Origin: an uncultured Oxalobacteraceae bacterium
GTDB taxonomy: Bacteria; Pseudomonadota; Gammaproteobacteria; Burkholderiales; Burkholderiaceae
Direction of reading: 5' to 3'
DNA length: 16,507 nucleotides
Assembly (NCBI GenBank): GCA_946478765.1
Contig: CAMLDH010000048.1
Span: forward strand, 1-16,507
Made by a program: the position numbers and the translations under genes. Positions 6,477 through 14,085 of this stretch are shown one piece after another (within the stretch, counting starts at the first letter, position 1; the number at the start of each line of letters is the position of its first letter). Below the pieces are notes generated by a model. That model was not told where the DNA came from. It did no database searches and worked only from the letters and a program-made list of their open reading frames with translations.

Positions 6477-7619
6477 ATGAACTCCACTCTTTACAATTCT
6501 AGTCGCCAGCATGGTCTGTCACTCGTCGAACTGATGGTTGCTATCACAATAGGCTTGGTGCTGACGGCAGCCATGGGCACCTTGATTGTCAATACGAGTG
6601 CGTCGCATGCGGAATTGGCAAAACTAAACCGGCAGATTGAGAATGGCCGCTATGCATACGAAACAGTTGCTGACGACCTTCGCCATGCGGGCAATTACGA
6701 CATGTATAACCCCACAAAGCAAGCAGTTGATAGTCCGCCAGATGCATGCGCAACCGATGCGGCGACATTGCTGAACTCGCTTCCGTATGCAGTACAAGGC
6801 ATCAGCAATTACGCCGCATCGGGGGCGGCAAGCGATCTGCGCACCAGCCTGTATTCATGCCTACCCTCGTCCGCAATCGTAGCGGGCACCGATGTGCTCG
6901 CGCTCCGTCGCGCAAGTACCGAAAGTTCGACCGTAAGCATCGCCGGGGCAGTTAGTCCTGCCCTGCTCGCCAATCAACATTATCTGCAGGTTGGGCTCAA
7001 AAGTGACACTTCCATTGGCGCCGTTCTCGGCACGGCTACATCGGGCACCGTACTCACGACGTTCACCATGAAGAAAAAAGATGCCGGCACCGGCACATCG
7101 TCAGGAAATCCCGCAACCTACAATACGCCGGCAGATTTGCGTCTATTCGTGGTGCATATCTATTTTGTCAGTCCATGTAGCGAAGAAGTTCTCGACTGTA
7201 CTGGAAAGGCGCAACTTCCCACACTCAAACGACTTGAACTGGGCTCGGGCCCCGCAATGGGCAACGTCATGTCGATTGCTGAAGGCATTGAACAATTTCA
7301 GGTTGATTACGGGGTGGACGTGGATGGCACAGGCTCGGTGGGAAATTTCTATCAATGCATACCGGCAAGCGGCATGCCGGTCACCTACGAGACAGGATGC
7401 AAATGGCAAGATGTCGTCGCAGCGCGCATCAGCATTCTCGCCAGGAACAGCGAGCGGTCGAGCGGGTATACCGATGATCGCACCTATAACCTTGGTCTAT
7501 GGGGGGTAACAACGGCCACCAGCGACAACTACAAGCGCCACGTGTTTAGCGGTGTCGTCAAGGTAAACAACGTCGGCATGACACGCGAATGCATGCCTAC
7601 TTCACTGGAGCCTTGTTAA
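6477..7619 (+). CDS. pilW: Type IV pilus minor pilin PilW (GspJ-like)
   Basis: A 380-residue prepilin with a short leader ending RQHG, cut before L14. The mature N-terminus LSLVELMVAITIGLVLTAAMG has glutamate at +5. The next segment, NRQIENGRYAYETVADDLRHAGNY, is the conserved PilW signature (E-N-G-R-Y-A and L-R-H-A-G). Later stretches VMSIAEGIEQFQVDYGVD and VVAARISILARN also match PilW proteins. It is the GspJ analogue in the tip complex with PilV, PilX and PilY1. The gene starts one base after the pilV stop and shares TAATG with pilX, indicating one transcript. Its own ribosome site is poor, which fits translational coupling to pilV. Confidence 0.92.
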   Translation: MNSTLYNSSRQHGLSLVELMVAITIGLVLTAAMGTLIVNTSASHAELAKLNRQIENGRYAYETVADDLRHAGNYDMYNPTKQAVDSPPDACATDAATLLNSLPYAVQGISNYAASGAASDLRTSLYSCLPSSAIVAGTDVLALRRASTESSTVSIAGAVSPALLANQHYLQVGLKSDTSIGAVLGTATSGTVLTTFTMKKKDAGTGTSSGNPATYNTPADLRLFVVHIYFVSPCSEEVLDCTGKAQLPTLKRLELGSGPAMGNVMSIAEGIEQFQVDYGVDVDGTGSVGNFYQCIPASGMPVTYETGCKWQDVVAARISILARNSERSSGYTDDRTYNLGLWGVTTATSDNYKRHVFSGVVKVNNVGMTRECMPTSLEPC

Positions 7620-8113
7620 TGGTCAGCATGCAACCTCGACGGTCACGCGAAATGGACCGGCGGTCGACACCGCGCAGAGAAACCGGCGCCACCCTGATTG
7701 TTGCGCTGATTTTCCTCGTGATCCTTACGCTATTGGTATTTTCGGGCGTCAAGACCGGCGCGCTAAGCTTCCTCATCGCCAATAACGTTCAATATCAACG
7801 CGAAGCGATTGCCGTGGCGCAAGCGGTGATTGATTCAAAACTGACCAGTAACAGCTTTTTCGCATCGCCCCCCACTACATCGTCAACCGACACGAGTATT
7901 CCAAACTACACCGTGACATTGTATGCACCGAAATGCCTAGGGATAGGGACAAGTGAAGAAACGGGAAAGAAAACGCAATATGGCGGACCGATTATTCCGT
8001 ACTACCTATGGGAACTCGAAGCGCAGGCAGTGAACACCGCGACCGGCACGAAAGTAAATATTGTTCAGGGTGTCAAGTTACAGCAAAGCATAGGCTCCAT
8101 CTGCCCGAATTAG
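7619..8113 (+). CDS. pilX: Type IV pilus minor pilin PilX (GspK-like)
   Basis: A 164-residue prepilin-like protein of the PilX family. An unusually basic leader (QPRRSREMDRRSTPRRETG) ends at G23, followed by ATLIVALIFLVILTLLVFSG. This helix has valine at +5 instead of the glutamate found in the other pilins here, as in GspK-type subunits placed at the pseudopilus tip. The segment SFLIANNVQYQREAIAVAQA is the usual continuation in PilX. The ATG at 7619 overlaps the pilW stop and is preceded by TGGAG; an in-frame ATG at 7628 is a minor alternative. The protein should cap the minor pilin complex and hold PilY1 at the pilus tip. The next gene, pilY1, starts 66 bases downstream. Confidence 0.87.
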   Translation: MVSMQPRRSREMDRRSTPRRETGATLIVALIFLVILTLLVFSGVKTGALSFLIANNVQYQREAIAVAQAVIDSKLTSNSFFASPPTTSSTDTSIPNYTVTLYAPKCLGIGTSEETGKKTQYGGPIIPYYLWELEAQAVNTATGTKVNIVQGVKLQQSIGSICPN

Positions 8114-8179
8114 ATGAATGGCGATGGGGGTAAACGGTATAGGCTTTTTTGTCGCTGCCGAATTTAAGAGGGTCATGTT

Positions 8180-11100
8180 ATGAACATCATCAAATTTGCA
8201 CTAGTCGCAATGGCGGCGGCATGTTCGGTTTTCGCAAGCAGTGCAAGCGCGGACGACACCGATCTATATATCATTAACCCGAACAGCAGTAGTTCGCGGC
8301 CCAATATTCTTCTTGTAGTCGACAACACGGCTAACTGGAGTCCGTGGTTCACCGCAGAGATGTCGGCACTTGCCACCGTGTTCAATGGCCTCACCGACCA
8401 GTTCAATGTCGGCGTCATGTTTTTTACCGAGACCGGATCGGGGGATTCCAATACCGACGGTGCTTATCTACGCGCCGCCGTCAGGCAGATGGACACCTCT
8501 ACGCGTGGCAAATACGTCAGCTTGATCAATAGTCTCGATACGAATGACGATAAAAGCAATGGCGCCAAGTATGGTCTGATGACTTGGGAGGCATATCAGT
8601 ATTTCGCCGGCCTCGCGCCGCACGCAGGCAATAACAAGAACAAAGCCGACTATGCCGGCAATACGTATGGCACCGCAGCGTCGCAAGCGGTATATGGGAT
8701 CACAGGGAATGCGCTTTCGAGTAAAGCCGGTAGTCCGTACCTTTCACCGGTCACTGATCTCTGCGGCAAGAATTTCATCATTGTCCTGAGCAATGGTCCC
8801 GCCGGTGATAACGCATCCGACCGGAGCGCGTCGTCCACCGCGCTGACGGCTGCAGGCGGCAGCACTGCGGCCATCCCACTTAGCCCAAGCGGACAACAAA
8901 CCAACATGGCCGACGAATGGACGCGTTTCATGGCCAAGCATACGTTGAGCGATAAGCCGCATGTTTATACCTATACAGTGGGCGTCAAGCCGTCGGCATG
9001 GAACCCGGGGCAAGGGCCCGATATGGTGGCATTGCTGCAAAGTATGGCCAATCAAGGTAATGGCAAGTATTTTTCGGTTGACTCCGACGCATCCTCGATC
9101 GCCGATGCTCTTAACAAGATTTTTGCAGAAATCCTTGCCGTCAACAGCGTGTTCGCGTCGGTCACCTTGCCGGACAACCTAAACGTGCGCGGACAATCCG
9201 TAAATCAGATTTACATGGGCGTGTTCCGTCCCGATACCAATGCATCGCCTCGCTGGCCGGGCAATCTCAAACAATACGCAATCGGTTTTGCCGATTCCGC
9301 CAAGACAATCCCTGCGTTGGTTGACCGGTTCGGCAATACAATTGAGGACGCAACAAACGGATTCTTGTTGCCAAATGTTACGAGTTACTGGTCGACCATT
9401 ACAACCCAAGCGGGAACTGGCACCACCAAGTTCTGGGACGCGGATTACTATCCTGACGCGCAAGGCGCCGGCGTTACTGCGCCGGGCACGCGCGACGGCA
9501 CGGCCGACAGTCCCGACGGCGAGATGGTCGAAAAGGGCGGCGCTGCACAGCGCATGCGAGGAAATTATTCCTATTACAATGGAGCGGCAAGAATACCGGA
9601 TCGCAACGTTTATACCTGCGCCGGAAGCGCTTGCATTGCAGGAGCAAGTCTGTCGACTATGCCGTTTTCGACCAGCAATACTTCCCTGACCAGTGCGACA
9701 CTCGGCTTGGGAAGTGCTGCAACAATCAGCTCGCTAACACGTGGCGCATCGACTTGCTCACCTACTCAGTGCACGGCCACTGCGACTGCTGCAACCGCAA
9801 CAGCACATGGCCTTACGGTTGGCAATTCAATCACCGTTTCCAACGCCGCTGATGGCGCATTCAATGGCTCGTTCACTGTCGCTACGGTCAGTGACGCAAC
9901 GCATTTGACTTATAAAATAATCGAAAGTCCGGCCGTCAGCGCCAGCGGCGGCACCGCAAGTGTCGGAGGAGTCGGTGTATCGCTCAACGCTGTCACCTAT
10001 AGCGACTCGGGAACCACGCGTACCGTGACAGTCACGACCGCGGCGGCACACGGTTTTACCGGCATCACGAACGCATCTATCTCCGGCATAAGCCCAACCA
10101 ATTATTCCGGCATACAAACCATCACGGTACTCAATACAACGCAATTTACTTTCACGGTTGCATTGACCATTGCCGAGAGCCCGGCAAATGCGATTTCGTT
10201 CACCAGCCCTTACCCGGTAGCGACCTTCTACACCAGTAGCAGCACTTGCTCTACCGGGACAGCCGGGTCGGCGCTGAGCATTGGCGCAGTTACCCGCACC
10301 AGCGGATCGAGCACAGTGACAATCTCCTCCGATTCTGCCAGCCACAAGACGCCTAACACTACGTACGCCTTTGTGTCATTGCCATCCACTGTCACCGGAT
10401 ATGCCGGATGCTATCCGTGCTCTTCGAGTGGCAATGTTTGCACCAAGAACAAATCATCGTTCTCGATCACCTATGGCGGCACGGTTAGTACAACTACCAC
10501 ACCTGCCCCACCGACCTTCAGTTCTGCAACCGTCAGCTCTACGTCGTCGGTCAAAACCCTGAGCAGCCTGGCGCGCGCCAATTCGACTTGCGGAGCAACC
10601 ACGTGTACTTCGACGGTAACTGCCACCACCTCGGCCGCGCACGGTTACTCGGCTGGCAACAGCGTGGTGATTTCAGGCGCCAGTGTTGCCGAATATAACG
10701 GGACAGTTACCATCGTGAGCGTACCGACAACGACTAAATTTACCTACATGATCGCCACTACACCACCGGCCAGCACGTCCGGTGGCGAGGTCAGCAGCAA
10801 TACGGCAGGTGTAACGGCAGCAGATTTCGTTAACTGGATCCGTGGGCAAAACACGAAGAATGAAGATAACCCGAGTTTGCGAATTAACGATGTTCGTGGC
10901 TATATTCATGGAGACGTCCTGCATTCACGCCCATCGATCATTAACTATAACCGGGCCGCACAACCGGCAAACCGCGATAGCATCGTCTACTATGGTGCAA
11001 ACGATGGCATGCTGCACGCTGTCAAAGGTGGTCAGGACGACACGGATGGTTATGAATCCTGGAGTTTCATTGCTTCGGAACATTACACTCAGTTCCAGAG

Positions 11101-12400
11101 AATGTATTCAGAAAGCCCTGCAGTAAGTCTTACCAGCGAAAGGACTTATTTCTTTGACGGCCCAATCACTACCTTAATCAAGACGATCAATGATAGTTCG
11201 GGTGTGCCGCGCCTTGAAGGTACGGGAGCAAAAGCGCAGATCATATCCGGTATGCGCCGCGGTGGCCGGAGTTATTATGCGTTTGATGTAACCGATCCAG
11301 GGACGTCATCCACAGCCGCAAATCCGAAATTTCTATGGAAGACAACCGGTGGTGTGACCACATCATTCGGCGAGTTAGGATACAGCTGGTCGGAAGCAAA
11401 GTCCGGCAAGGTCAGGATCGGCGGCACTGATACCGACGTGCTCTTTTTTGGCGGCGGCTATGACCCGGCTGCTGACGACAGCGGCGGAACGAGAACGATG
11501 GGGCGCGGTGTATTCGTGGTCAATGCGACTACCGGTGCTTTCATATGGCAAGGTGGTACCGGATCAAGTCCCGCAGCAGGGACTGGCATGACCTGTTCAG
11601 TACCATCCGATTTGAGTGTGCTTGACACTGATGGCGACGGCTACATCGATCGTTTATATGCTGTCGATACCTGTGGCAATATCTGGCGCATCAATACGAG
11701 TAATGACAGCACCGCTAACTGGACGGTATCCAAACTTGCCGCACTTGGCGGCAGTGGCGTCGATGCACGCAAATTCCTGTATCCGCCAAGCGTGGTTCCG
11801 GAAGATGGTTACGACGTGCTATTGATCGGTTCAGGTGATCGCGAGCATCCGTACGACCTGACGACGAATAACCGCTTTTACAAGATAAATGATTCCCACG
11901 ATCTGACGGCTACCCCAGAAACGGTCATTGGCGAGAGCGACTTGTGCGATACGACAGCAGTGTTGGCGAGCACTTGCCTGGATGATTCGACCAAGAAGGG
12001 ATGGCTCTTCAAATTATGCGCCGGCGAGAAAACGGTTGGCGGCGCAGTGACAATTGCAGGCGCGACCTTTTTCAGTACAAACGTCCCGCGCGGATCGACT
12101 TGTCTACCTACAGAAGCGAATCAGTGCACAACAGATTTGGGTGAGGCACGCGACTATGCGGTTTACTATAAATCCGCTCGGCCTGTGACGGATCAAAATA
12201 GCGATGGCAGCATAACAATCGCCGATCGCTATGTGAAGCGGGCTGGTGGTGGTTTCCCACCAACCGGCACCCCGGTTGCGACGACGGTCGATGGTGTTGA
12301 AGTGGTCGGCATTATTTCCGGTACAAAAATTATTATTCCTCCACTCACTACGTCACAACGCCGTCACCGCACTTATTGGCATTCGAATGTTGATCACTAA
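8180..12400 (+). CDS. pilY1: Type IV pilus tip-associated protein PilY1, enlarged by repeat modules
   Basis: A 1406-residue secreted adhesin/assembly factor. A signal peptide occupies residues 1-24 (likely cut ASA|DD). A von Willebrand A-like domain follows from about residue 40 (RPNILLVVDNTANW) and includes NFIIVLSNGPAGDN near 198-211 and KYFSVDS before 320. The metal-site motif is degenerate, D48-N-T-A-N52 rather than DxSxS. Residues about 518-873 hold three serine/threonine-rich modules with cysteine pairs. The C-terminal PilY1 beta-propeller begins near 900 (VLHSRPSIINYN, IVYYGANDGMLHAVKGG). It contains an EF-hand-like calcium loop D1149-T-D-G-D-G-Y-I-D1157 followed by the blade sequence CGNIWRIN, and ends in a family-like tail RRHRTYWH. 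AGAGGG precedes the ATG by seven bases. PilY1 sits at the pilus tip, promotes extension and mediates adhesion. At 1406 residues it is longer than P. aeruginosa PilY1 (about 1160), largely through the modules. Confidence 0.95.
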   Translation: MNIIKFALVAMAAACSVFASSASADDTDLYIINPNSSSSRPNILLVVDNTANWSPWFTAEMSALATVFNGLTDQFNVGVMFFTETGSGDSNTDGAYLRAAVRQMDTSTRGKYVSLINSLDTNDDKSNGAKYGLMTWEAYQYFAGLAPHAGNNKNKADYAGNTYGTAASQAVYGITGNALSSKAGSPYLSPVTDLCGKNFIIVLSNGPAGDNASDRSASSTALTAAGGSTAAIPLSPSGQQTNMADEWTRFMAKHTLSDKPHVYTYTVGVKPSAWNPGQGPDMVALLQSMANQGNGKYFSVDSDASSIADALNKIFAEILAVNSVFASVTLPDNLNVRGQSVNQIYMGVFRPDTNASPRWPGNLKQYAIGFADSAKTIPALVDRFGNTIEDATNGFLLPNVTSYWSTITTQAGTGTTKFWDADYYPDAQGAGVTAPGTRDGTADSPDGEMVEKGGAAQRMRGNYSYYNGAARIPDRNVYTCAGSACIAGASLSTMPFSTSNTSLTSATLGLGSAATISSLTRGASTCSPTQCTATATAATATAHGLTVGNSITVSNAADGAFNGSFTVATVSDATHLTYKIIESPAVSASGGTASVGGVGVSLNAVTYSDSGTTRTVTVTTAAAHGFTGITNASISGISPTNYSGIQTITVLNTTQFTFTVALTIAESPANAISFTSPYPVATFYTSSSTCSTGTAGSALSIGAVTRTSGSSTVTISSDSASHKTPNTTYAFVSLPSTVTGYAGCYPCSSSGNVCTKNKSSFSITYGGTVSTTTTPAPPTFSSATVSSTSSVKTLSSLARANSTCGATTCTSTVTATTSAAHGYSAGNSVVISGASVAEYNGTVTIVSVPTTTKFTYMIATTPPASTSGGEVSSNTAGVTAADFVNWIRGQNTKNEDNPSLRINDVRGYIHGDVLHSRPSIINYNRAAQPANRDSIVYYGANDGMLHAVKGGQDDTDGYESWSFIASEHYTQFQRMYSESPAVSLTSERTYFFDGPITTLIKTINDSSGVPRLEGTGAKAQIISGMRRGGRSYYAFDVTDPGTSSTAANPKFLWKTTGGVTTSFGELGYSWSEAKSGKVRIGGTDTDVLFFGGGYDPAADDSGGTRTMGRGVFVVNATTGAFIWQGGTGSSPAAGTGMTCSVPSDLSVLDTDGDGYIDRLYAVDTCGNIWRINTSNDSTANWTVSKLAALGGSGVDARKFLYPPSVVPEDGYDVLLIGSGDREHPYDLTTNNRFYKINDSHDLTATPETVIGESDLCDTTAVLASTCLDDSTKKGWLFKLCAGEKTVGGAVTIAGATFFSTNVPRGSTCLPTEANQCTTDLGEARDYAVYYKSARPVTDQNSDGSITIADRYVKRAGGGFPPTGTPVATTVDGVEVVGIISGTKIIIPPLTTSQRRHRTYWHSNVDH
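9731..9964 (+). repeat. PilY1 repeat module 1 (residues 518-595)
   Basis: A 78-residue module starting SLTRGASTCSPTQC and containing AHGLTVGNSITVSN, FNGSFTVATV and the ending SGGTASV. It aligns to module 3 without gaps, with 35 of 78 identities counted by eye. The pattern A-H-G-x5-N-S-[IV]-x-[VI]-S...N-G-[ST]...T-Y resembles short beta-rich repeats seen in phage and large surface proteins, sometimes annotated as FCCH-like; that resemblance is from memory. Confidence 0.75.
9992..10201 (+). repeat. PilY1 repeat module 2, divergent (residues 605-674)
   Basis: A weaker copy that keeps VTVTTAAAHGFTGITNASIS, then YSGIQTITVLNTTQFTFTVA. It retains the A-H-G turn, the small-residue beta strand and the T-x-F-T strand but lacks the N-terminal cysteine pair. 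It is followed by a roughly 120-residue spacer with clustered cysteines (C744, C747, C754). Confidence 0.6.
10565..10798 (+). repeat. PilY1 repeat module 3 (residues 796-873)
   Basis: A 78-residue copy starting SLARANSTCGATTC with AHGYSAGNSVVIS, YNGTVTIVSV and the ending SGGEVSS. The cysteine pair (C-x4-C) sits at the same offsets (9 and 14) as in module 1. It ends about 30 residues before the beta-propeller begins. Confidence 0.75.
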
Positions 12401-12471
12401 GCGGCAATTTCGCGGCCGTATGGATACCGTTCGGATGCGTGCTTTTTTTGGAATGCCTTGACACAAAGCGC

Positions 12472-12517
12472 CGGCCTTGCCTGGGGAAAGTAGAGATACT
12501 TGCCTCCGACAAGGCCG
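12472..12517 (+). promoter_or_regulatory. Inverted repeat upstream of the TonB-like gene
   Basis: CGGCCTTG (12472-12479) and CAAGGCCG (12510-12517) form a perfect 8-bp stem with a 30-base loop. The stem closes 24 bases before the preferred ATG at 12542 and encloses a possible TTG start at 12500. It could act as an mRNA structure limiting translation. There is no U-run after it, so it is not a normal intrinsic terminator. Confidence 0.3.
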
Positions 12518-12541
12518 AGTTGCAATGCGAATGCAAAATCG

Positions 12542-13132
12542 ATGAAGGCTTTAGCAATTTCCATCTGTGTGCACGGCGCTATTCTTTGGATACTTTCACT
12601 GCAGGCGTTCAATGATTACGGCATTGCAAATGGCGCGAACAGCAGAATGCCGCCAAGCCGACCGATAATTGTCACAATTATTGCTGGAGAATCCGCAACG
12701 CAGCAGTTACAGTCGCGCGCGTCAGAGAAAGCCGTTCCAGTCTCACCATTGGAGTTGCACCCTAATACCGTAGAGACTAATACGTCCAGCGACGGCAACC
12801 CGGAAGATAAATCCAACATTCAATATCTACCGTCAGGCCAACTTACCCGCGCACCTGCCCCCCTTGAAGATATTGACTTAAACGCGACTTCCATCGACGA
12901 GGTCGCGGTGGTAGGGCGCATCGAACTGACGATACTGCTTGATGAAACCGGTAGCGTTGTGGAGGTATCAATACCTGACGATCCCAACAGTAGAAGCATA
13001 TTTGCAAATCGTGTTGCCGCCCGCTTCAAAAAAGCACGATTCGCGCCCGGCGAAATTAATGGCGTACCGGTAAAATCTCGTTTGCAGATAACAGTTGTCA
13101 GTGAGCCACAGTTGGAACCTGCACGCAACTGA
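12542..13132 (+). CDS. Small membrane-anchored protein with TonB-type C-terminal domain
   Basis: A 196-residue protein. An N-terminal membrane anchor (MKALAISICVHGAILWILSL, about residues 4-20) is followed by a polar periplasmic linker and the segment YLPSGQLTRAPAPLEDIDLN. The C-terminal TonB-like domain (about 125-187) includes VGRIELTILLDETGSVVEV and the typical ARFKKARFAPGEINGVPVKS. TonB transduces proton-motive force from ExbB/ExbD to outer-membrane receptors, but the proline-rich spacer is short and no exbB, exbD or receptor gene is present here, so its partner is unknown. It lies 141 bp after pilY1 on the same strand. The ATG at 12542 best places the anchor but has no clear ribosome site; a TTG at 12500 would add 14 residues. 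Confidence 0.75.
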   Translation: MKALAISICVHGAILWILSLQAFNDYGIANGANSRMPPSRPIIVTIIAGESATQQLQSRASEKAVPVSPLELHPNTVETNTSSDGNPEDKSNIQYLPSGQLTRAPAPLEDIDLNATSIDEVAVVGRIELTILLDETGSVVEVSIPDDPNSRSIFANRVAARFKKARFAPGEINGVPVKSRLQITVVSEPQLEPARN

Positions 13133-13284
13133 ATTAATCAAAAGAAAAGGCCGCTGTAGACAACAACCATAGTGCCTTTGTCAATTGCTCTAAAATTTTA
13201 AAAGCCACATGAGAATCGCAATTAGTGAACGCAGGCGCAGCGCGCTACACTACTTCTCTTGCCCTCAACCTATCGCACAACCCC

Positions 13285-13977
13285 ATGCAACTCGACCAAC
13301 CCCTCTCCGACAAAGAATTCAAGGAACTCGACCAGTTCCTGCTCTCCGACCGCTGCGCCGAAGACGGCATGACCATGGACACCTTGCACGGCTATCTGAC
13401 CGCGCTTGCGATCGGCCCGCAGGAAGTGGTGCCGGCCGAATGGCTACCGCGCGTATGGGGCGCCGATGCCGAGCATGCGCCGAAATTCAAGAACGACAAG
13501 GAATGCGAACGCATCGTCGGCCTGATCGCGCGCTTCATGAATGAAATCGCGATCACGTTTGAGGTCGCGCCGAAAGAATACGAACCGCTGTTTTGCGAAC
13601 ACGAATGGGAAGGCCGCTCCCTGCTGGATGGCGAAGCCTGGGCTTGGGGTTTCTGGGAAGGCATCAATCTGCGCGCAGACGCATGGGCGCCGATCTGGTC
13701 ATCCAATCTGGCGCCGATCATGCGGCCGATCTATCTGCTCGGCGCTGAAGAAGTCGAAGAAAGCGAGATGGAACTGGTCGACGATCCGGTGAAACGGCAC
13801 AAGCTCGCGGTCGAAATGGAAGCGGCGATTCCGGAAATTTACAAGTTCTGGTTGCCGCACCGTAAATCGGCGGTGGTGCAGGTGCAACGCGACGCGCCCA
13901 AAGTCGGTCGCAATGATGATTGTCCTTGCGGCAGCGGCAAGAAATTCAAGAAATGCTGCGGCGCTGATAATACGTAG
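13285..13977 (+). CDS. UPF0149 (YecA/YgfB) family protein with C-terminal SEC-C zinc motif
   Basis: A 230-residue acidic protein. The UPF0149 domain fills most of the chain, with [30 protein letters not shown] at the start, then a tryptophan-rich segment [16 protein letters not shown] and a long acidic helix [14 protein letters not shown]. The C-terminus is a SEC-C motif, CxCx8CC (C213, C215, C224, C225), within [17 protein letters not shown], which binds zinc as in the SecA tail. E. coli YecA has the same architecture and contacts SecB or the ribosome; a role in protein handling is inferred from that. The ATG at 13285 is chosen because it matches the family N-terminus, though no Shine-Dalgarno is visible; a GTG at 13225 would add 20 unrelated residues. 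It converges with orn. Confidence 0.88.
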   Translation: MQLDQPLSDKEFKELDQFLLSDRCAEDGMTMDTLHGYLTALAIGPQEVVPAEWLPRVWGADAEHAPKFKNDKECERIVGLIARFMNEIAITFEVAPKEYEPLFCEHEWEGRSLLDGEAWAWGFWEGINLRADAWAPIWSSNLAPIMRPIYLLGAEEVEESEMELVDDPVKRHKLAVEMEAAIPEIYKFWLPHRKSAVVQVQRDAPKVGRNDDCPCGSGKKFKKCCGADNT

Positions 13978-13988
13978 CGAATGAATTT

Positions 13989-14057
13989 GCAGGAGTGGAC
14001 CTTGCCCGCGATTGCATTACGAGTGGCGCTTATCGCGGGCAAGGCCCGCTCCTACAG
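13989..14057. repeat. REP-like inverted pair between convergent genes
   Basis: The left unit (13991-14012) and the reverse complement of the right unit (14032-14054) both read AGGAGYGGRCCTTGCCCGC plus GAT, differing at two of 22 positions. The right unit itself folds as GCGGGC-AAG-GCCCGC (14035-14049), a perfect 6-bp stem with a 3-base loop; the left hairpin has decayed. The pair sits 12 bases after the UPF0149 stop and 29 bases before the orn stop codon. The core strongly resembles the extragenic REP palindromes of Pseudomonas and Xanthomonadaceae. It may also act as a bidirectional transcription end or mRNA stabiliser. Confidence 0.75.
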
Positions 14058-14085
14058 GAACGCAATTCGGGCCGGATCGACAAAT

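Noticed and set aside
12441..12450. T-run after pilY1 as an intrinsic terminator
   Set aside because: The bases before it give at best a 3-bp stem with a 2-base loop, which cannot act as a terminator hairpin.
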